DNA from: Porogramme epimiltina
Taxonomy: Eukaryota > Basidiomycota > Agaricomycetes > Polyporales > Polyporaceae
NCBI GenBank assembly: GCA_900155495.1
Contig: FTLJ01000109.1
Location: 105,280-169,279 of the forward strand
DNA: 64,000 nt
Direction: 5' to 3'
Positions 33,798 to 44,948 of the stretch are shown in pieces; positions within the stretch are counted from its first letter, which is position 1; each line of letters starts with the position of its first letter. A model generated the notes under the pieces. That model did not search any database. It worked only from the letters and a program-made list of their open reading frames with translations, and was not told the DNA's origin. The position numbers and the translations under genes were made by a program.

Positions 33798-35996
33798 ATG
33801 TTTTTCACCGACTTCAATATAGTCGCTTGCGCGGTTGCAACCGTATCCGCCGCTGTGGGCTACAACGTCTCGCGCAGGCGCAGACACAACTCCGGCACAA
33901 GGTGAGCACCAAACGTGCTCCACCACACCCTCACCCAAGTGCTCAACGACGCCGCCCCACCGAAACGCGTCCCCCGCACCCTTCCGGCCCCTCCTGCGGT
34001 CCGTTACCGCCTCTAGCGGCACATCGGATACCTCCCGCCCGAGCCGCCTTAGCTTCCTCAAGTTCCACCGCAGAGGCAGCACGGCGAGCGCGCGCTCAGG
34101 CTCAGAGACGCAGAGCATCACTCCGACCGAGCTCAGCGACGACGCGATGGGCCTCGACGCGGACGCGCCCCCCTCCTCGCAGCCCGGCACGCCCGAGCAG
34201 CGCACGGACCAAGCACTCGATAGTGGCTCTGAAAGCGTGAGCATCTCCAGCCTCTCCGCCCGCGTGCCTGGAGCCCCTCTCGCGCGGCCGCGGGCCCCTA
34301 GAGCCTAGCCGCTATCGCCCGCTGCAGCACGCACGCTGCCCCGTCCCCAGAGCCCGGCGAGCTCTCGGGCCGGGTCCGCCGACGATAGTCCGCCCCAGCG
34401 CCCCGCCCCGCCCCCGCACGCGTACGCCTCCCGCACGAGCACGCGCGCGGCGCGGCGCCCCAGTATCGTGCCTCTCTTATCCACGCCCCGCGCGGTCGGC
34501 GAGCGACCCTATGTTGACGCGAGCCCCTGCGCCGTGCGCAGTTTCCAGACAAGACCGAGGACGGGACGCTGAAGCGCAAGCGGCTGCCCACCCCCAGCGT
34601 CGTGGTGAGCACCGTTTTTCCCTCACGGACGCGTGCGAGTTGTGCGCTGACCGGCCGGCCTGCGCGAGTTTGCAGGCTGCAGACGCCCCGCCGACGAAAC
34701 GGCTCAAGACGCCCCCTCCTCCGCCGCCTGCGGAGGAGAACTTGCCAGAACCTCTGCTGCTGGAGCGCGCTTCGCAGGTCGCGGAGAACACGCCCTTGCC
34801 GTCCGTGTTCGACGAGGGTGCGAAGGTGGCAGATGCGGCCGCTCGTGACGCCGCACGCGTCGAGAGGCAGAGCGAGGAAACAGCGGTGGTTGTGCCGGCC
34901 GTGCCGCCAGCAGAGGTACGTCCAGCACGGTGTCAGATCGAGGGTTCGCAGAGTTAATTATGGCCCGTATCAGATCCAGCCTCCCATCGTCTTGCCACGC
35001 ACTGAAGACGAACGTCCCCTCACACCTCCAGCTTCCCCCAAGGCAGCCGTTGCGGCGTCATCGCCGCTGTACTCCCCGACGCCCTCAGCACTGTGGCACA
35101 ATACCGCACCCCTTGTCGCTGTACGTTCTAGCAGACGCGGGTTTACAGTTCTTGACGCCGAACTGACGATCGTGTCGTCATAGGCGAAGCCCTCTTCGGC
35201 GTTCCAGGCCTTCTCTGGACAATCGTCCCCATTCGCGACCACCTCACTATCATCTCCCAAGGCGCCTGTGTGGTCCACATCGAAGAACGCCACCCCCGCC
35301 TTCCCGCACGATACGCTTGCGGCGTTCGGCGCGGCCTCTCCGGACGCAGACCCCTTCGCCGCGCACGCGTCTATCGTGAATGCGCAGAAGAGTGAGCCTG
35401 GAACCGTCCATTTAAGCTGATTATCCTGACACGACCCACCCACGACACAGCTGTGACGGGCGAAGAGGAAGAGGAGGTGGAGATGGAGCTCAAGGGCGCC
35501 AAGGTCTTCGTCAAGCGCGGCAGCCGCGACTTCTGCGAGGGCATCCTCGGCAACGTCAAGCTCCTCAAGCGCAGAGACTCCGGCGAGGAGCGCGTCCGTG
35601 CGTGTCCTTGACCTCCTTACTCCCCGAGTGTACTTATGACTGACGCCCGCCGGCCGCCCAGTGTTCCGCCGCGAGCCGGTGTGGAAGGTGACGATGTCCG
35701 TGCGGCTGCGGCCGACGGTGCGCTGCTCGTTCGACGAGGCGCAGGGCGCGCTGCGCGTGACGCTCAAGGAGCCCGTCGAGGGCGCGCGCACGCACGAGGA
35801 GCAGCTCGTCATCTACGCGCTCAGGGTGCGTCTCTGCTCTTTCTTCCGAGTTCTGTCGCTGTGCGCCACGTGGGCTTGGGGCTGACGTTCATTTCGCCTT
35901 GTGTCGCAGAGAGGGAAGGCGCCCCGCGCCGAGTTTGCGGACTTTGCGAGGGCCGTGGTCGAGAGCGCGCGCGCGCAGGAGCAGGCGGGCGTGTGA
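33798..35996 (+). CDS. Ran-binding domain protein, RanBP3/Yrb2/Hba1-like
   Basis: Predicted RanGTP-binding cofactor of nuclear export. Nine exons: 33798..33901, 34017..34236, 34542..34604, 34676..34915, 34974..35120, 35184..35391, 35451..35597, 35662..35825, 35910..35996; 459 residues with phases closing. The RanBP1-type domain occupies about 335-455: KGAKVFVKRGSRDFCEGILG, then N-V-K-L-L-K-R-R, FRREPVWKVTMSVRLRP and C-S-F-D-E-A. A bipartite-looking basic element precedes it (L-K-R-K-R-L-P-T-P, T-K-R-L-K-T-P). Serine/proline/FG-like disorder fills residues 40-330. The N-terminus MFFTDFNIVACAVATVSAAV is hydrophobic, followed by S-R-R-R-R-H, resembling a membrane anchor, which is unusual for the family. 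The exon 1-2 and 2-3 junctions are less certain, so the true start could lie downstream. Confidence 0.85.
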
Positions 35997-37292
35997 GGCT
36001 GGGCTCCGCGCCGCGCGCCAGGGACGAGTGCGGAGGCGGGGCGCGTTGCGCTGCATTGCGTTGCGTTTGGGTGTCTGGACCTTGCACAGACGGTTCTCGG
36101 GAAGGCCGTCACGTAACTTATTAGACAATGATGTACGGATATCCATGTTGTTGTATGCGGATTCAGAAGCCCGCGACCGTCCTTATTCTCGTTGTGAATC
36201 GAAGGCTTCGAAGAGAGCACGGAGGAAGCCCGCCCTACGGCCGCACGGGCGGTTGAGCCGTTGTGGTCCACGCTGCTCCAGGGTCTCGTATTTGTGAGCC
36301 GCCTCTTCTCCGCATCACGGATAGGTAGATGCGGTGGATTCTGCGGGCAGTGTGTGAAGTCATCAGTGGGCTTCCGGTGTAGGAGCTGTGTCTAGAAGCG
36401 GGCACATGTTATACGACCAGGCGTAACCAGGCGTAATATGGATATACCGCATGTCCCCGCCAACTAGCCACCGTGTTAGCCGGGACTGAGGTCGACCACA
36501 GGACTGGTGTGAGGCGCCGAGAAACAATTATGTGGGAGCGGTTGACGCGCGCGACATTGCCTCGGGCAGGAACGTGCAGCGACAGGGCGGAGAAGTGGAA
36601 GGAACGCGGTGTTCAACGGGTCATGGGAGTCATGGGGGAATCCTCGAGCGCAAAGAGGTGCAATATGGACGCGAGCATTATTGTAGTTTGAGCCGTCGTT
36701 GTTCCGGGAAAGGGAGCCGTTGTATTCAAGGTGGGTACCTCGAACACCCCCCGCGCACACTGGCGAGGGGCGCACAATAATGGAAGGCGTGTAGGCGCTC
36801 GCATGGTGATCGGGGTCTAGGCGGGTAAGCGGCGGTTCGGTAATTTGGACACGGCCGGGCGTCTATGTCGCGTGTTTATAGACGATGTTGACCTGCCCAA
36901 GCGACCCAATTGTCCCTCCCGAGGGCGCGGTGGGCGCACTTTTGTCCACGGCCTATTCATAAGGACTCCTTCGTCCGGCTTGGACTAGCAACACCAGCTA
37001 GTCTAGTGCTCTCCCCTCACCCGCTCTACAGTCTATCCTCTCCAGCCTCTGTTCGCCAGCCTCGCTTGCCCTCTGTAGCCCTATCCAGCAACTCGTCTTC
37101 GTCTTTCAGCTTGATCACGTCCATACCCCGCAAAGTTTCGCTTCTGTTAGAACCAGTCTACGCCTTGTTTCGTTTTTGGTGAGTGCCCTGCAGCAGCCCC
37201 ACGTTTTTGCCACCCTCTGATGCAGCGCTCCGGTGTGGCAGACGTTTCCCGCCCTTCCAACCAACACTCAAAACTTCACGTCTATATCATTC
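35997..37292. other. Intergenic region, including 5' UTR and promoter of the next gene
   Basis: About 1.3 kb. The last part is C/T-rich and contains a probable 5' UTR intron (donor near 37178). No coding gene seen. Confidence 0.55.
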
Positions 37293-39005
37293 ATGTCTGC
37301 CGCCGTTACGACCGCCTCCATCAACACCTCTGCCAACGTCTCTCTTCAAGACCAGCCCCCGGCCTACGCGTTCCTCTCGTACCCTCCCCCGCAGAAGAAG
37401 CGTCCCACCCAGCCTCTTCCTTCGCCCCCTGCTCCCAAACGCGCCCCGTGCGCCCAGCCTTACCCTCGTCGCCGCTCGGCCACGACCTCCGCCATCGCGG
37501 CGTGGGTCGCCGCAGTCCACCCGGGCTCCCCAGCTCCCCGCTCGCCCCACCGCCGCTCCTCGATCTCCAGCCCCCGCCGCTCCTCGTACGGCTCGGCCTC
37601 CATCGTCTCCCGGCGCCCCTCCGTCAGCGCGGGCACCCCGCACTCCGGGTCGTTCCTGACCTTCCACGAGTCCCCCATCGCCGCCTCGCGCCAGGTGATC
37701 ACCCCATCCGTGAAGGACTTCAAGCCGGATCTGACCGCGGTCGGTTACACCTCCGTCTTCGTGCACTTCCCGGACACCCCGCTCTCTGCGACGATCCCCA
37801 CGCTCCCCGGCAAGGTCCGCCCGCCCCCGACCATCCAGCCCGCGAGCCCAGGGAAGCCCACCAAGGGTCTGAAGCACTTCCGCTCCCTCACCGCGCTCAA
37901 GTCGACTCGCCGCACCCGCTCCAAGTCCTCCGCCATGCGTGGCCCCGCCTCCCCCGCGTTGAAGTCCCCCAAGTCCCCCAGCTACACGCACGCGAGCAAG
38001 GCCGCGGCGCGCGCGCAGGCCAGCGCGGCGGTGAGCGCGTCGAAGAAGTCCAAGTACGCCAAGTTCCGCCCGCCCCCGCTCGCGACGGAGCTTGCGCTCG
38101 CGCAGCTCGCCGACGGCGGCTCGATCGAGGACCACATCAAGCGCTTCGCCGAGGCGCAGGCCAAGGCGGGCGGTGCGGTGGAGCGTACGGCCGACGGCCG
38201 CCTCGTCGGTGTCGCTGACGTGTTCCGCGATGGGGAGGGCGGCGTGTGGAGGGACCAGGACGAGGAGTGGGAGTACGCGCACCTGCTCGGCGGCGACGAG
38301 GACCTCATGAGCGAGGAGAGCTGGGTCCGCTTCGGGTCGCCGACCAAGGCCGCCGCGGTGCGCAAGCACTCCGCCGCTTCCGTCGACGTCGACGTCACCA
38401 TGGACGAGGTGCGCCGCGGGAGTGTGTCGAGCCAGGAGAGCCAGGACTCGGACCTCGACCCGCGCTACGCGATGCGCGCCGAGGACGAGCGCGACGACCT
38501 CGCCGCGTTCGGGAGCGCGCTCGCGCCCGCATGCGCGCGCCGCCCGGGCATGTCCGTGCTCGCGATCCCCGCGCGCACGCGCCGCACCGCGAAGCACCTC
38601 CGCAAGCCCGAGTTCCTCCTCGACGCGTTCCCCGTGCCCGAGGGCGCCCAGGCGCCGCAGCAGCAGCCCGCGCGCCCCGTGGTCAAGGCCCGCAGGCGCC
38701 CCGCGCCCCTCACGCTCACCCCGCCGAGCCCCGCATTCAAGTGCCCGACGAACCCGATGGACGCCGAGCGCGTCAGGGGCGACTTCATCGCGGCGTCGTT
38801 CGCGCCTGCGCCTGCGCCCACTGCGGCACCCGCGCCTGCTGCTCCCTCTGCGCGTCGGATTCGTGTCCACGCCCCGGCCGCCTCGGTTCCCCTTTCGCCT
38901 CGTGGTGTCCCTGCGTCCGGCGCGGGGTCCATGAAGAAGATGTCGTCGAAGATGGGCATGCGCGGGCTGTTCCGCGCTATGGGAGTGAAGAAGGTCGACC
39001 TGTGA
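37293..39005 (+). CDS. Disordered basic protein of unknown function
   Basis: Single coding exon of 570 residues, not recognised. The ATG at 37293 (MSAAVTTASINTSANVSLQD) is the first in frame; the open frame extends upstream only without ATG. The sequence is rich in serine, proline, alanine and arginine with few hydrophobic cores: repeated R-R-S-S/S-S-P-R-R blocks (60-110), a basic patch (K-S-T-R-R-T-R-S-K-S-S), a more ordered helical part (LALAQLADGGSIEDHIKRFA), an acidic part W-R-D-Q-D-E-E-W-E-Y-A-H-L-L-G-G-D-E-D-L, and a C-terminus ending in a basic helix (G-M-R-G-L-F-R-A-M-G-V-K-K-V-D-L). Many S-P sites suggest phosphorylation. Codon third positions are strongly G/C, which opens a spurious long frame on the opposite strand. 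Confidence 0.85.
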   Translation: MSAAVTTASINTSANVSLQDQPPAYAFLSYPPPQKKRPTQPLPSPPAPKRAPCAQPYPRRRSATTSAIAAWVAAVHPGSPAPRSPHRRSSISSPRRSSYGSASIVSRRPSVSAGTPHSGSFLTFHESPIAASRQVITPSVKDFKPDLTAVGYTSVFVHFPDTPLSATIPTLPGKVRPPPTIQPASPGKPTKGLKHFRSLTALKSTRRTRSKSSAMRGPASPALKSPKSPSYTHASKAAARAQASAAVSASKKSKYAKFRPPPLATELALAQLADGGSIEDHIKRFAEAQAKAGGAVERTADGRLVGVADVFRDGEGGVWRDQDEEWEYAHLLGGDEDLMSEESWVRFGSPTKAAAVRKHSAASVDVDVTMDEVRRGSVSSQESQDSDLDPRYAMRAEDERDDLAAFGSALAPACARRPGMSVLAIPARTRRTAKHLRKPEFLLDAFPVPEGAQAPQQQPARPVVKARRRPAPLTLTPPSPAFKCPTNPMDAERVRGDFIAASFAPAPAPTAAPAPAAPSARRIRVHAPAASVPLSPRGVPASGAGSMKKMSSKMGMRGLFRAMGVKKVDL

Positions 39006-39521
39006 TCCCGTTATGATTGGTATGGGTTATTCCGCGAGGTATATCTGGATACTGCCTCCGCGTTAGAAGACACGAGTCCATGACCTTATATGTTTTGCCC
39101 ACGTTTTTGCATCTCTCGCCACGCTTCGTGCTTTCTGCTGTCCACGTCTGTATTATCACTTGTATTATCCCCGGTAATTAGGCTCCACGACGATACCTCT
39201 GTAACTTATCCACGTCGTGTCATCTGTATCAATATAATATCTCCCTTGCTTGGATCATCATCGAAACTCTGAGTCTGCGTGCATTCAACCCGAAGTTCGA
39301 ACCCAAGTCTTGAAGCAATAGGTCCACCGGGCCAGACCCCTCCGGACCGCCCTCTGCCATGAGACGCTTGTGCCAAATATATACAAACGCGCCAACCTTA
39401 ACGCGTCGCGCGTCTCGACGCGTCTCACGGGTCCTCCCGTCGTGTCTATGCACCCCTGCCACACAGGCTTTACTCTCTCTAGCTTTTACATTTCAACACT
39501 CCACACAGGCACGTGTCCAGT
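39006..39521. other. Intergenic region
   Basis: About 515 bases between two plus-strand genes, AT-richer than its flanks; presumed terminator of one and promoter of the next. No gene seen. Confidence 0.6.
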
Positions 39522-41282
39522 ATGACATTGGACATAGATGCAGTACGCGTCGCCACGTACGCGGTGATAGCCAAGATATGCGCGGAGGATACACTCGAGT
39601 ACGTCCTCAAACCACTCGAGATGAGCCTGTGCAATGGGGACTACCCCGTGTGGCTGACATACACTTTTACGTGCTAGTCAATACACTCAGAAGACTATAA
39701 GGCGGAAAATCGAGCAGGACATGGGGCTCGATGCGGGCACGCTCGACGACGAACAGTACAAGCTGGCCATGAAAAACATGGTGAAGGACGCTATTGTAAG
39801 CTACTTGTAGTTGTAACGTGCCCGTATCTTAGGCAAAATGATCACGCCGCGACAGGCCGGAGCCTCTGCGGAGCCGGCTGAAACAGCAGGGAGCGAGCAA
39901 AAGGGCAAGAAGGGAGAGTCATCCAAGAAGGCGGCACCCGACTCCAAAGACTCGAAGCCCCGAAAGCCGCGCTCGACTGCACCGAAGAAAGGGAAGGCAA
40001 AGAAAGAGGAGGTGGAGGAGAGCAAGCCCGCGTCGAAGAAGGCTGCGAAGGGCAAGAAACCCGCGAGGTCGGCGGTAAGTTCCCCGGCTCTCCGCGCGCG
40101 CGCACTGCTGACGGTGCAACCGCGTCGTGTAGTCCGTTGTGCCTACCTCTGACGAGGACGAAGGGTCGGTCGCGCCCCGCTCAAAGGCCAAAGCTGCCGC
40201 AAAGCGCGTCGTAAGCGACGCAGAGGTACGTCGCGCCGTTCGTGCGAGCACATGCGCCTTCACCTCAATGGCCCGGTAGGACTCTGGTGCGGAGGAAGCG
40301 ACAGAACCGCCGGCGAAGCGCCAGAAGACGGCGTCGCCCGCAAAGGGCAAGGGCAAGGACCGAGACCCCTCTCCGGCGGACGCGCATCCGGGGGCTGGTG
40401 GTGCGGGAGAAGGACGGAATGACGACGAGGTATGAATGCTCCCGCTTTCTCTCGTGGCGTAGGCTTTACGGCGCTGACCGCGTGCGTGTAGAAGAGCGAA
40501 TCGGAGATGTCAGTGTTGGAGGACGATCCCCCGCCGGTCAAGAAGCCCAGGAAGAAGGCGGACAGTGGGGTGCGTGTGTGGGTCCGTATGTACGCCGTGC
40601 CACTAGCTGACAGCCATTTGGTTATAGAGTGGTTCCCGGGTTGGTCTTGTTTCCCCCCGACGTTGTGCTGCTGCTAAGGCTGACTATTGCTTTAGAAAGA
40701 TAAGTCTACTAAAGAAAAGGTTACTAAAGGCAGGAAGCGGAAAGAACCAGCCAAAGAGCTTTCCAAAGATGAGGAAACAATCAAGCGGCTGAAGGTGAGC
40801 GCGCGAAGAGTGTGACTATTGGCCCTGCTCTCGAAACTAAACAAACACCCATCTTTCAGTCTCTCGTGGTGGCGTGCGGGGTTCGTAAAGTATGGTCGAA
40901 GGAGCTCAAGGGTCTCGACAAGCCGTCCGAACAGATCCAGCATCTCCGTCAAATGCTGACCGACCTTGGCATGTCCGGCAGGATGAGCCTGGAGCAAGCC
41001 AAGGCCATAAAGGAGAAACGAGAGTTCGAACAAGAGCTCAGTGCGTGCCCGCAGCTATCCCCTATGCATCTCTTCGTCTCATCATCACACGTTTGAACAG
41101 AGGACGTGAAAGAATTTGCGACCAAGATGGAAGCCGTAGGCCATCGTCAGTCAAAGATGGCTGTAGACGAGGAAGAGCCAGAAGAGGAGTCTGACGTCGG
41201 CGACATCCCACCTCGGAAACGTCGAATGAATGCAAGACAGAGTATTATGGCGTTCCTTGGAGATGAGGACGAGAGCGACTGA
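39522..41282 (+). CDS. HIRIP3-like histone chaperone with DEK-C-like N-terminus
   Basis: Predicted nuclear H2A-H2B chaperone. Ten exons: 39522..39598, 39678..39795, 39856..40074, 40133..40225, 40280..40429, 40492..40569, 40628..40639, 40696..40794, 40860..41040, 41101..41282; 402 residues. The N-terminus MTLDIDAVRVATYAVIAKIC, then TQKTIRRKIEQDMGLDAGTL, resembles a DEK C-terminal fold. A long lysine/serine/proline-rich nuclear linker follows, with K-K-x-K-K and S-D-E-D-E blocks. The C-terminal part, LVVACGVRKVWSKELKGLDK, then LRQMLTDLGMSGRMSLEQAK and A-I-K-E-K-R-E-F-E-Q-E-L, matches the conserved HIRIP3 C-terminal helices. The end M-A-F-L-G-D-E-D-E-S-D is acidic, as in CHZ-type motifs. The seventh exon is only 12 bases (S-G-S-R) and could be absent from the true transcript without changing frame. 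Confidence 0.88.
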
Positions 41283-41461
41283 GGTTGTATCTGTAGTACG
41301 TCAGTGTACACTAGCTAATCATGCTCTATGAATTTTTCCTTGTTGCTCTGGGCAGGCGACGGCCACCGGGTTAGGGGATAGTCGGCGTGTCACAGCGCAG
41401 CGTGAAACCCAATAATACCATAGCACTGCGTAACCCCAACCCTAGATCCCCGTTCCAGAAA

Positions 41462-41471
41462 CAAAAAAAAA
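41462..41471 (-). terminator. RNA polymerase III terminator of tRNA-Asp
   Basis: Run of A on the plus strand, i.e. a T-run on the minus strand, just downstream of the tRNA 3' end. Confidence 0.6.
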
Positions 41472-41493
41472 TTGTATAGAAGAATCCTCCTAC

Positions 41494-41573
41494 TCTCTGT
41501 CGGGGAGTCGAACCCCGCTTTCGCGCGGCCAATCCATGACAGGCGCGTGTACTAACCGATATACTAACAGAGA
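41494..41573 (-). tRNA. tRNA-Asp (GTC) with a 9-base intron
   Basis: On the minus strand: acceptor stem TCTCTGT pairs with ACAGAGA. The D arm carries the A box (T-A-G-T-A-T-A-T-C-G-G) and the T arm CGGGG/CCCCG encloses TTCGACT. The anticodon stem CGCGC/GCGCG encloses 16 bases, which resolve to the loop CTGTCAC with anticodon GTC once TGGATTGGC is removed one base 3' of the anticodon, the standard tRNA intron site. Total 80 bases, 71 after splicing. Confidence 0.9.
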
Positions 41574-41999
41574 CATGGTGTAACGGGTCTACCCAAGTGT
41601 CATAGCCTGCAACAAGGTTACCGACCCCAATATCGTCCGATCAGACTGATACTTGGAAATGTTGCAACTACGGTCTGTTCATGGAGTCTTCGCCAATCTC
41701 GAGCAGAAACATAGGGCTTCACAGAAGAGACTACCCTAGCCTTACTATTCCAACGAGCCCGTCTTGCACTCTCGCCGTCATGGATATAAAACGCCCAAAT
41801 TGATATTTGCCCACAAATTAATGTAGTACCTTCATAACCGGGACCATCCCCAATGCCACGATATGAGTGGGAGGTGACCACGATAGGACGGGACTATCGA
41901 AGCTAGAAAAAGAAGGTAGACGTGCAGAGCGGCCGTTGTGCACGGCTCATAGTACGACGGCTTACGATGGACCGACGTCGTTGAAATAACTTGTCGAAG

Positions 42000-42640
42000 C
42001 ACGGCGAGCAATGATCAGATGCCGCCCCTGATGAGAGTTGAATGCACCAAGTGCCGGGATTTTGGTGGGGGCAATATTGCGGACATAGTATGGGAGAAGG
42101 TACCCATGGCTTCTGGTCCGAGGTTGAGGGCGTGTAAAGTGAGTTCGCAGAGCGTCACTGGCAGGGCCGACGCCGTACTTTCGCAGAAGCGGCCGTTGCA
42201 GAGCGCAGCCAACGAGGAACACATCGAGAAGAAGGTGCCGCTCGATGGGGTCGGGAAGGAGCAGGGGCGCATCGGCTGCTCTGAATGAAACTTCGTTCCA
42301 AACGATGTCCCCTCGACGAACTCGACGACGGCGCATGTAAGATGTCGCTGATGAACTCACCTACTAGGGCCGGAGAAGATCGTTGACGAGAGGAGCTGCG
42401 ACACTTCGCAACATGGGGCTCCCTCAAGGCTGTCTTCCCCACGCCCGTACCCACGGTCGCCGAGTATCCCTTGTGCCGGAGAAATTCATAGCGCTGCAGG
42501 AGGTGTTCTTCCTCCAACTCGTGTTGGTGGTGTTACCCGAGGCGATGCTGCTTGTGCGAGTGGCCCTGTGCAGCGCGGAGGGGGCGAGGGGGCTCTGTTG
42601 ATGCGGTCCATTCGCCCAGTAGTGAGGTAGTCGTAAGGTG
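42000..42640 (-). pseudogene. Possible gene remnant or unresolved lineage-specific gene
   Basis: On the minus strand a protein-like stretch reads LEEEHLLQRYEFLRHKGYSA (about 42455-42515) and then S-S-P-A-L-V-G-E-F-I-S-D-I-L-H. Just upstream in the same frame is Q-G-H-S-H-K-Q-H-R-L-G followed by a TAA stop, then H-H-Q-H-E-L-E-E-E. In another frame nearer 42150-42300 there is LLLPDPIERHLLLDVFLVGC. The pieces look coding but do not join without a stop or frame change. It may be a pseudogene or contain introns I could not resolve. Confidence 0.3.
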
Positions 42641-44754
42641 CAGGGTTCTCGTAAACTCGAGGGCGGCGGGGAGGGATGGCGGGCGGCCTGGGAAGCAGAT
42701 AGGCAGAGAAAAAACATAGAGGGATATTGTGGTCGGATGAGAGAATTGCCAAAAGCAGCGGGACAGTCACGGACGAGTAAATCCTCTGCCTAGGCGGCAA
42801 CCTGGGGACGCCTGGAACTGTGAGCGCTGCCGTCACCCGCCCCCCAGCGACGCTTACCCTCTGCTTCAACTTTGGCCACTACGTTAACCTCCCAGAATAT
42901 CTACAAGCATAGCAGTGTCATCTTTGGCGAAGTTTATCACCGCGTTCAGTCTTCCCGGCCCACCATAACTCAAGGCCTTTTTCCAATCCCCAATGGGCGT
43001 GGAAGGGGGGCTAAACGCACGATGAAGTCCACAGGGAGAAAGCGCGATGAGCCACTGAATATTATCATCGACTCCAATAGAGTGGAAAATTGTGTGAGTA
43101 TTCTATGTCTTCGCACAGGAGGGCACCAGGACGTCGTTGCAATTATGGCTGTCGCCTACCTTCTCACTCAGCCACTTTGAGGTGAGTACTTCCCATGTAT
43201 ACTGTGATGAATGCTCCGTGTTCTCCCTCAAGGGCACGAAGGCATCTCTGGAGCCCGACAAGATATCTTTTTTGCTTCAAATGCCGAGACCATGCTCAAG
43301 GCGCGATAGCACTGCAGTTTAAACTCGGACAGGCGTCTCGTTAAAACCTTGAGCATATTCTGGGGTTTTGCCGGTCAAAGGCACTGTCGTGGCCAGCGAG
43401 ATGAAATTCGTCTCACGGGCCCCGAAAACAAGGTCGCTTTAACGCGTACAAAATCCCAGATGTTCGTGTTACGTACCTAACGGACGTTTTGTTTTACCAC
43501 ATGCCTTCGCTTTCGTCCCACGAACGTCGTGGTGTATTTCTGTTGCACTAAATCAACGAACGTCGTATTTGGATCACAAGATGCAAAGACATACCCTTTC
43601 CCCCTTCGGTGCTCGACTTCGGTCAATAGTGCATTCCAATCTTCGCTACTGACGACGACCTATACTTATCAGATAAAGGTCATCCCTGGTCACCCACGCT
43701 TCATCGTCATCCTCCCTGAAGCTCACTTGAAGTTGTAACGCCGCCAAAATCGACCTTGACATACATCTCCTTCTGATCTAGGATGTTCCAGAACGGATGC
43801 CGATGACGATGTTGCACCGCGCGTTCAAATGTCGACTGCTTCCAGGTGACAGCAGTACACATAGTGGACTTGAAGTGGTTCACCGTTCGTGGGGGCTCCC
43901 CAAGCAATCGAGGGGTGTGCAAAAGTCGTTGTCGAGCAGGCCTTTCGAGTGCCGAATCGGATCAGCTACTTGGGTCAAACGTGCCCTAATTCGAGCATCG
44001 CGGAGTTGGATGGACTTCAGGTGAGGCACCCCCGGGAGATTGGCGTGCGTATCATCAGGTCCGCGAACTCACCACGAACTTCTCAGAAAGAGCTAGGCAC
44101 TCGGTAGAGGGGCCTAGCCCGGGAGACAGAGTGTCCAGTTGCGGCCAGGGACTGTGGGCGCAGGAAGGAGGAAGATCTCACAGCGACGCTGCCGGCGACT
44201 AGTGTCGCAGCTTACTGGCCCCGTTCGCCTTCCAGCGCTCGCCATTCGGGCCTACCTTGTGTCGCCCCTCCCCGTGGGGGTACTTTCCTGTAATGACCTA
44301 GAACGTGCCGTGCCTCCTGAAGGACAAGTTTTCAAACTGGAATTTCGATTGCCCGACTGTCATACGTCATTCGGATCCCAGTGAAACCTGTAATACAGGC
44401 ACAGTCCCATGCCTTCGTTTACATTAGCTCCAATTGGAACTTTAGCTGGATGACATCGTGTAGTCATACAATATGCCTTCAATAAAGTGCGGGCGCACAT
44501 TCACCGCACTGGGATAATGCCAGTCGCAGTTTATTGACTTGAGAAGAGAGGGAACCGCGAAACATTTCGGTTCGGGTGGCCCGGCCAACTTGTCCACGTT
44601 GTCGCGATCAAATTCGACACGGGTTAATAATGACGGCACTCGGCGCTTATCTAACCTCTACGCTTACGGCGCCCAGTCACTCCAGCCGCCGCCCAAGCAG
44701 AATTGGTACAAGTCTCACGACCACAAGCCATCTAGCGAGTGTTCAGGATTCTTT

Positions 44755-44761
44755 TATAAAT
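44755..44761 (+). promoter_or_regulatory. TATA box candidate for VPS25
   Basis: TATAAAT on the plus strand, 188 bases before the likely VPS25 start codon. Confidence 0.4.
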
Positions 44762-44948
44762 CGACTACTGAGACTTTCCCTCCTCTATAGACGCCTTTGT
44801 GACTCTGAACAAGCTTGGGAAGCCTTCGATACCCATAAATCGGAGTCGCCGTTCTCCGTGAGCCTCGTGCGGCTGGGGCTACTAGTCCCCACATACACAC
44901 ATTATCATCTTAATTTTGCAGCACACAGGGGATATTCCACTCCACTCC

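Larger units (their letters stand above)
41574..44948. other. Long gene-poor interval
   Basis: About 3.4 kb without a well-supported gene. The first kilobase holds a possible decayed minus-strand gene (listed separately). From about 42870 to 44900 the sequence is less GC-rich, with short open frames on both strands and no domain I recognise. A TATA element for VPS25 lies at 44755. Confidence 0.5.

Noticed and set aside
37287..38870. 527-residue open frame on the minus strand
   Set aside because: It is exactly antisense to the plus-strand gene at 37293. Strong G/C at third codon positions opens the opposite frame; the product is a low-complexity glycine/arginine/alanine sequence with no introns or motifs.
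43320..44110. Possible transposon remnant
   Set aside because: No terminal repeats, target duplication, reverse transcriptase or transposase motifs could be seen by eye.
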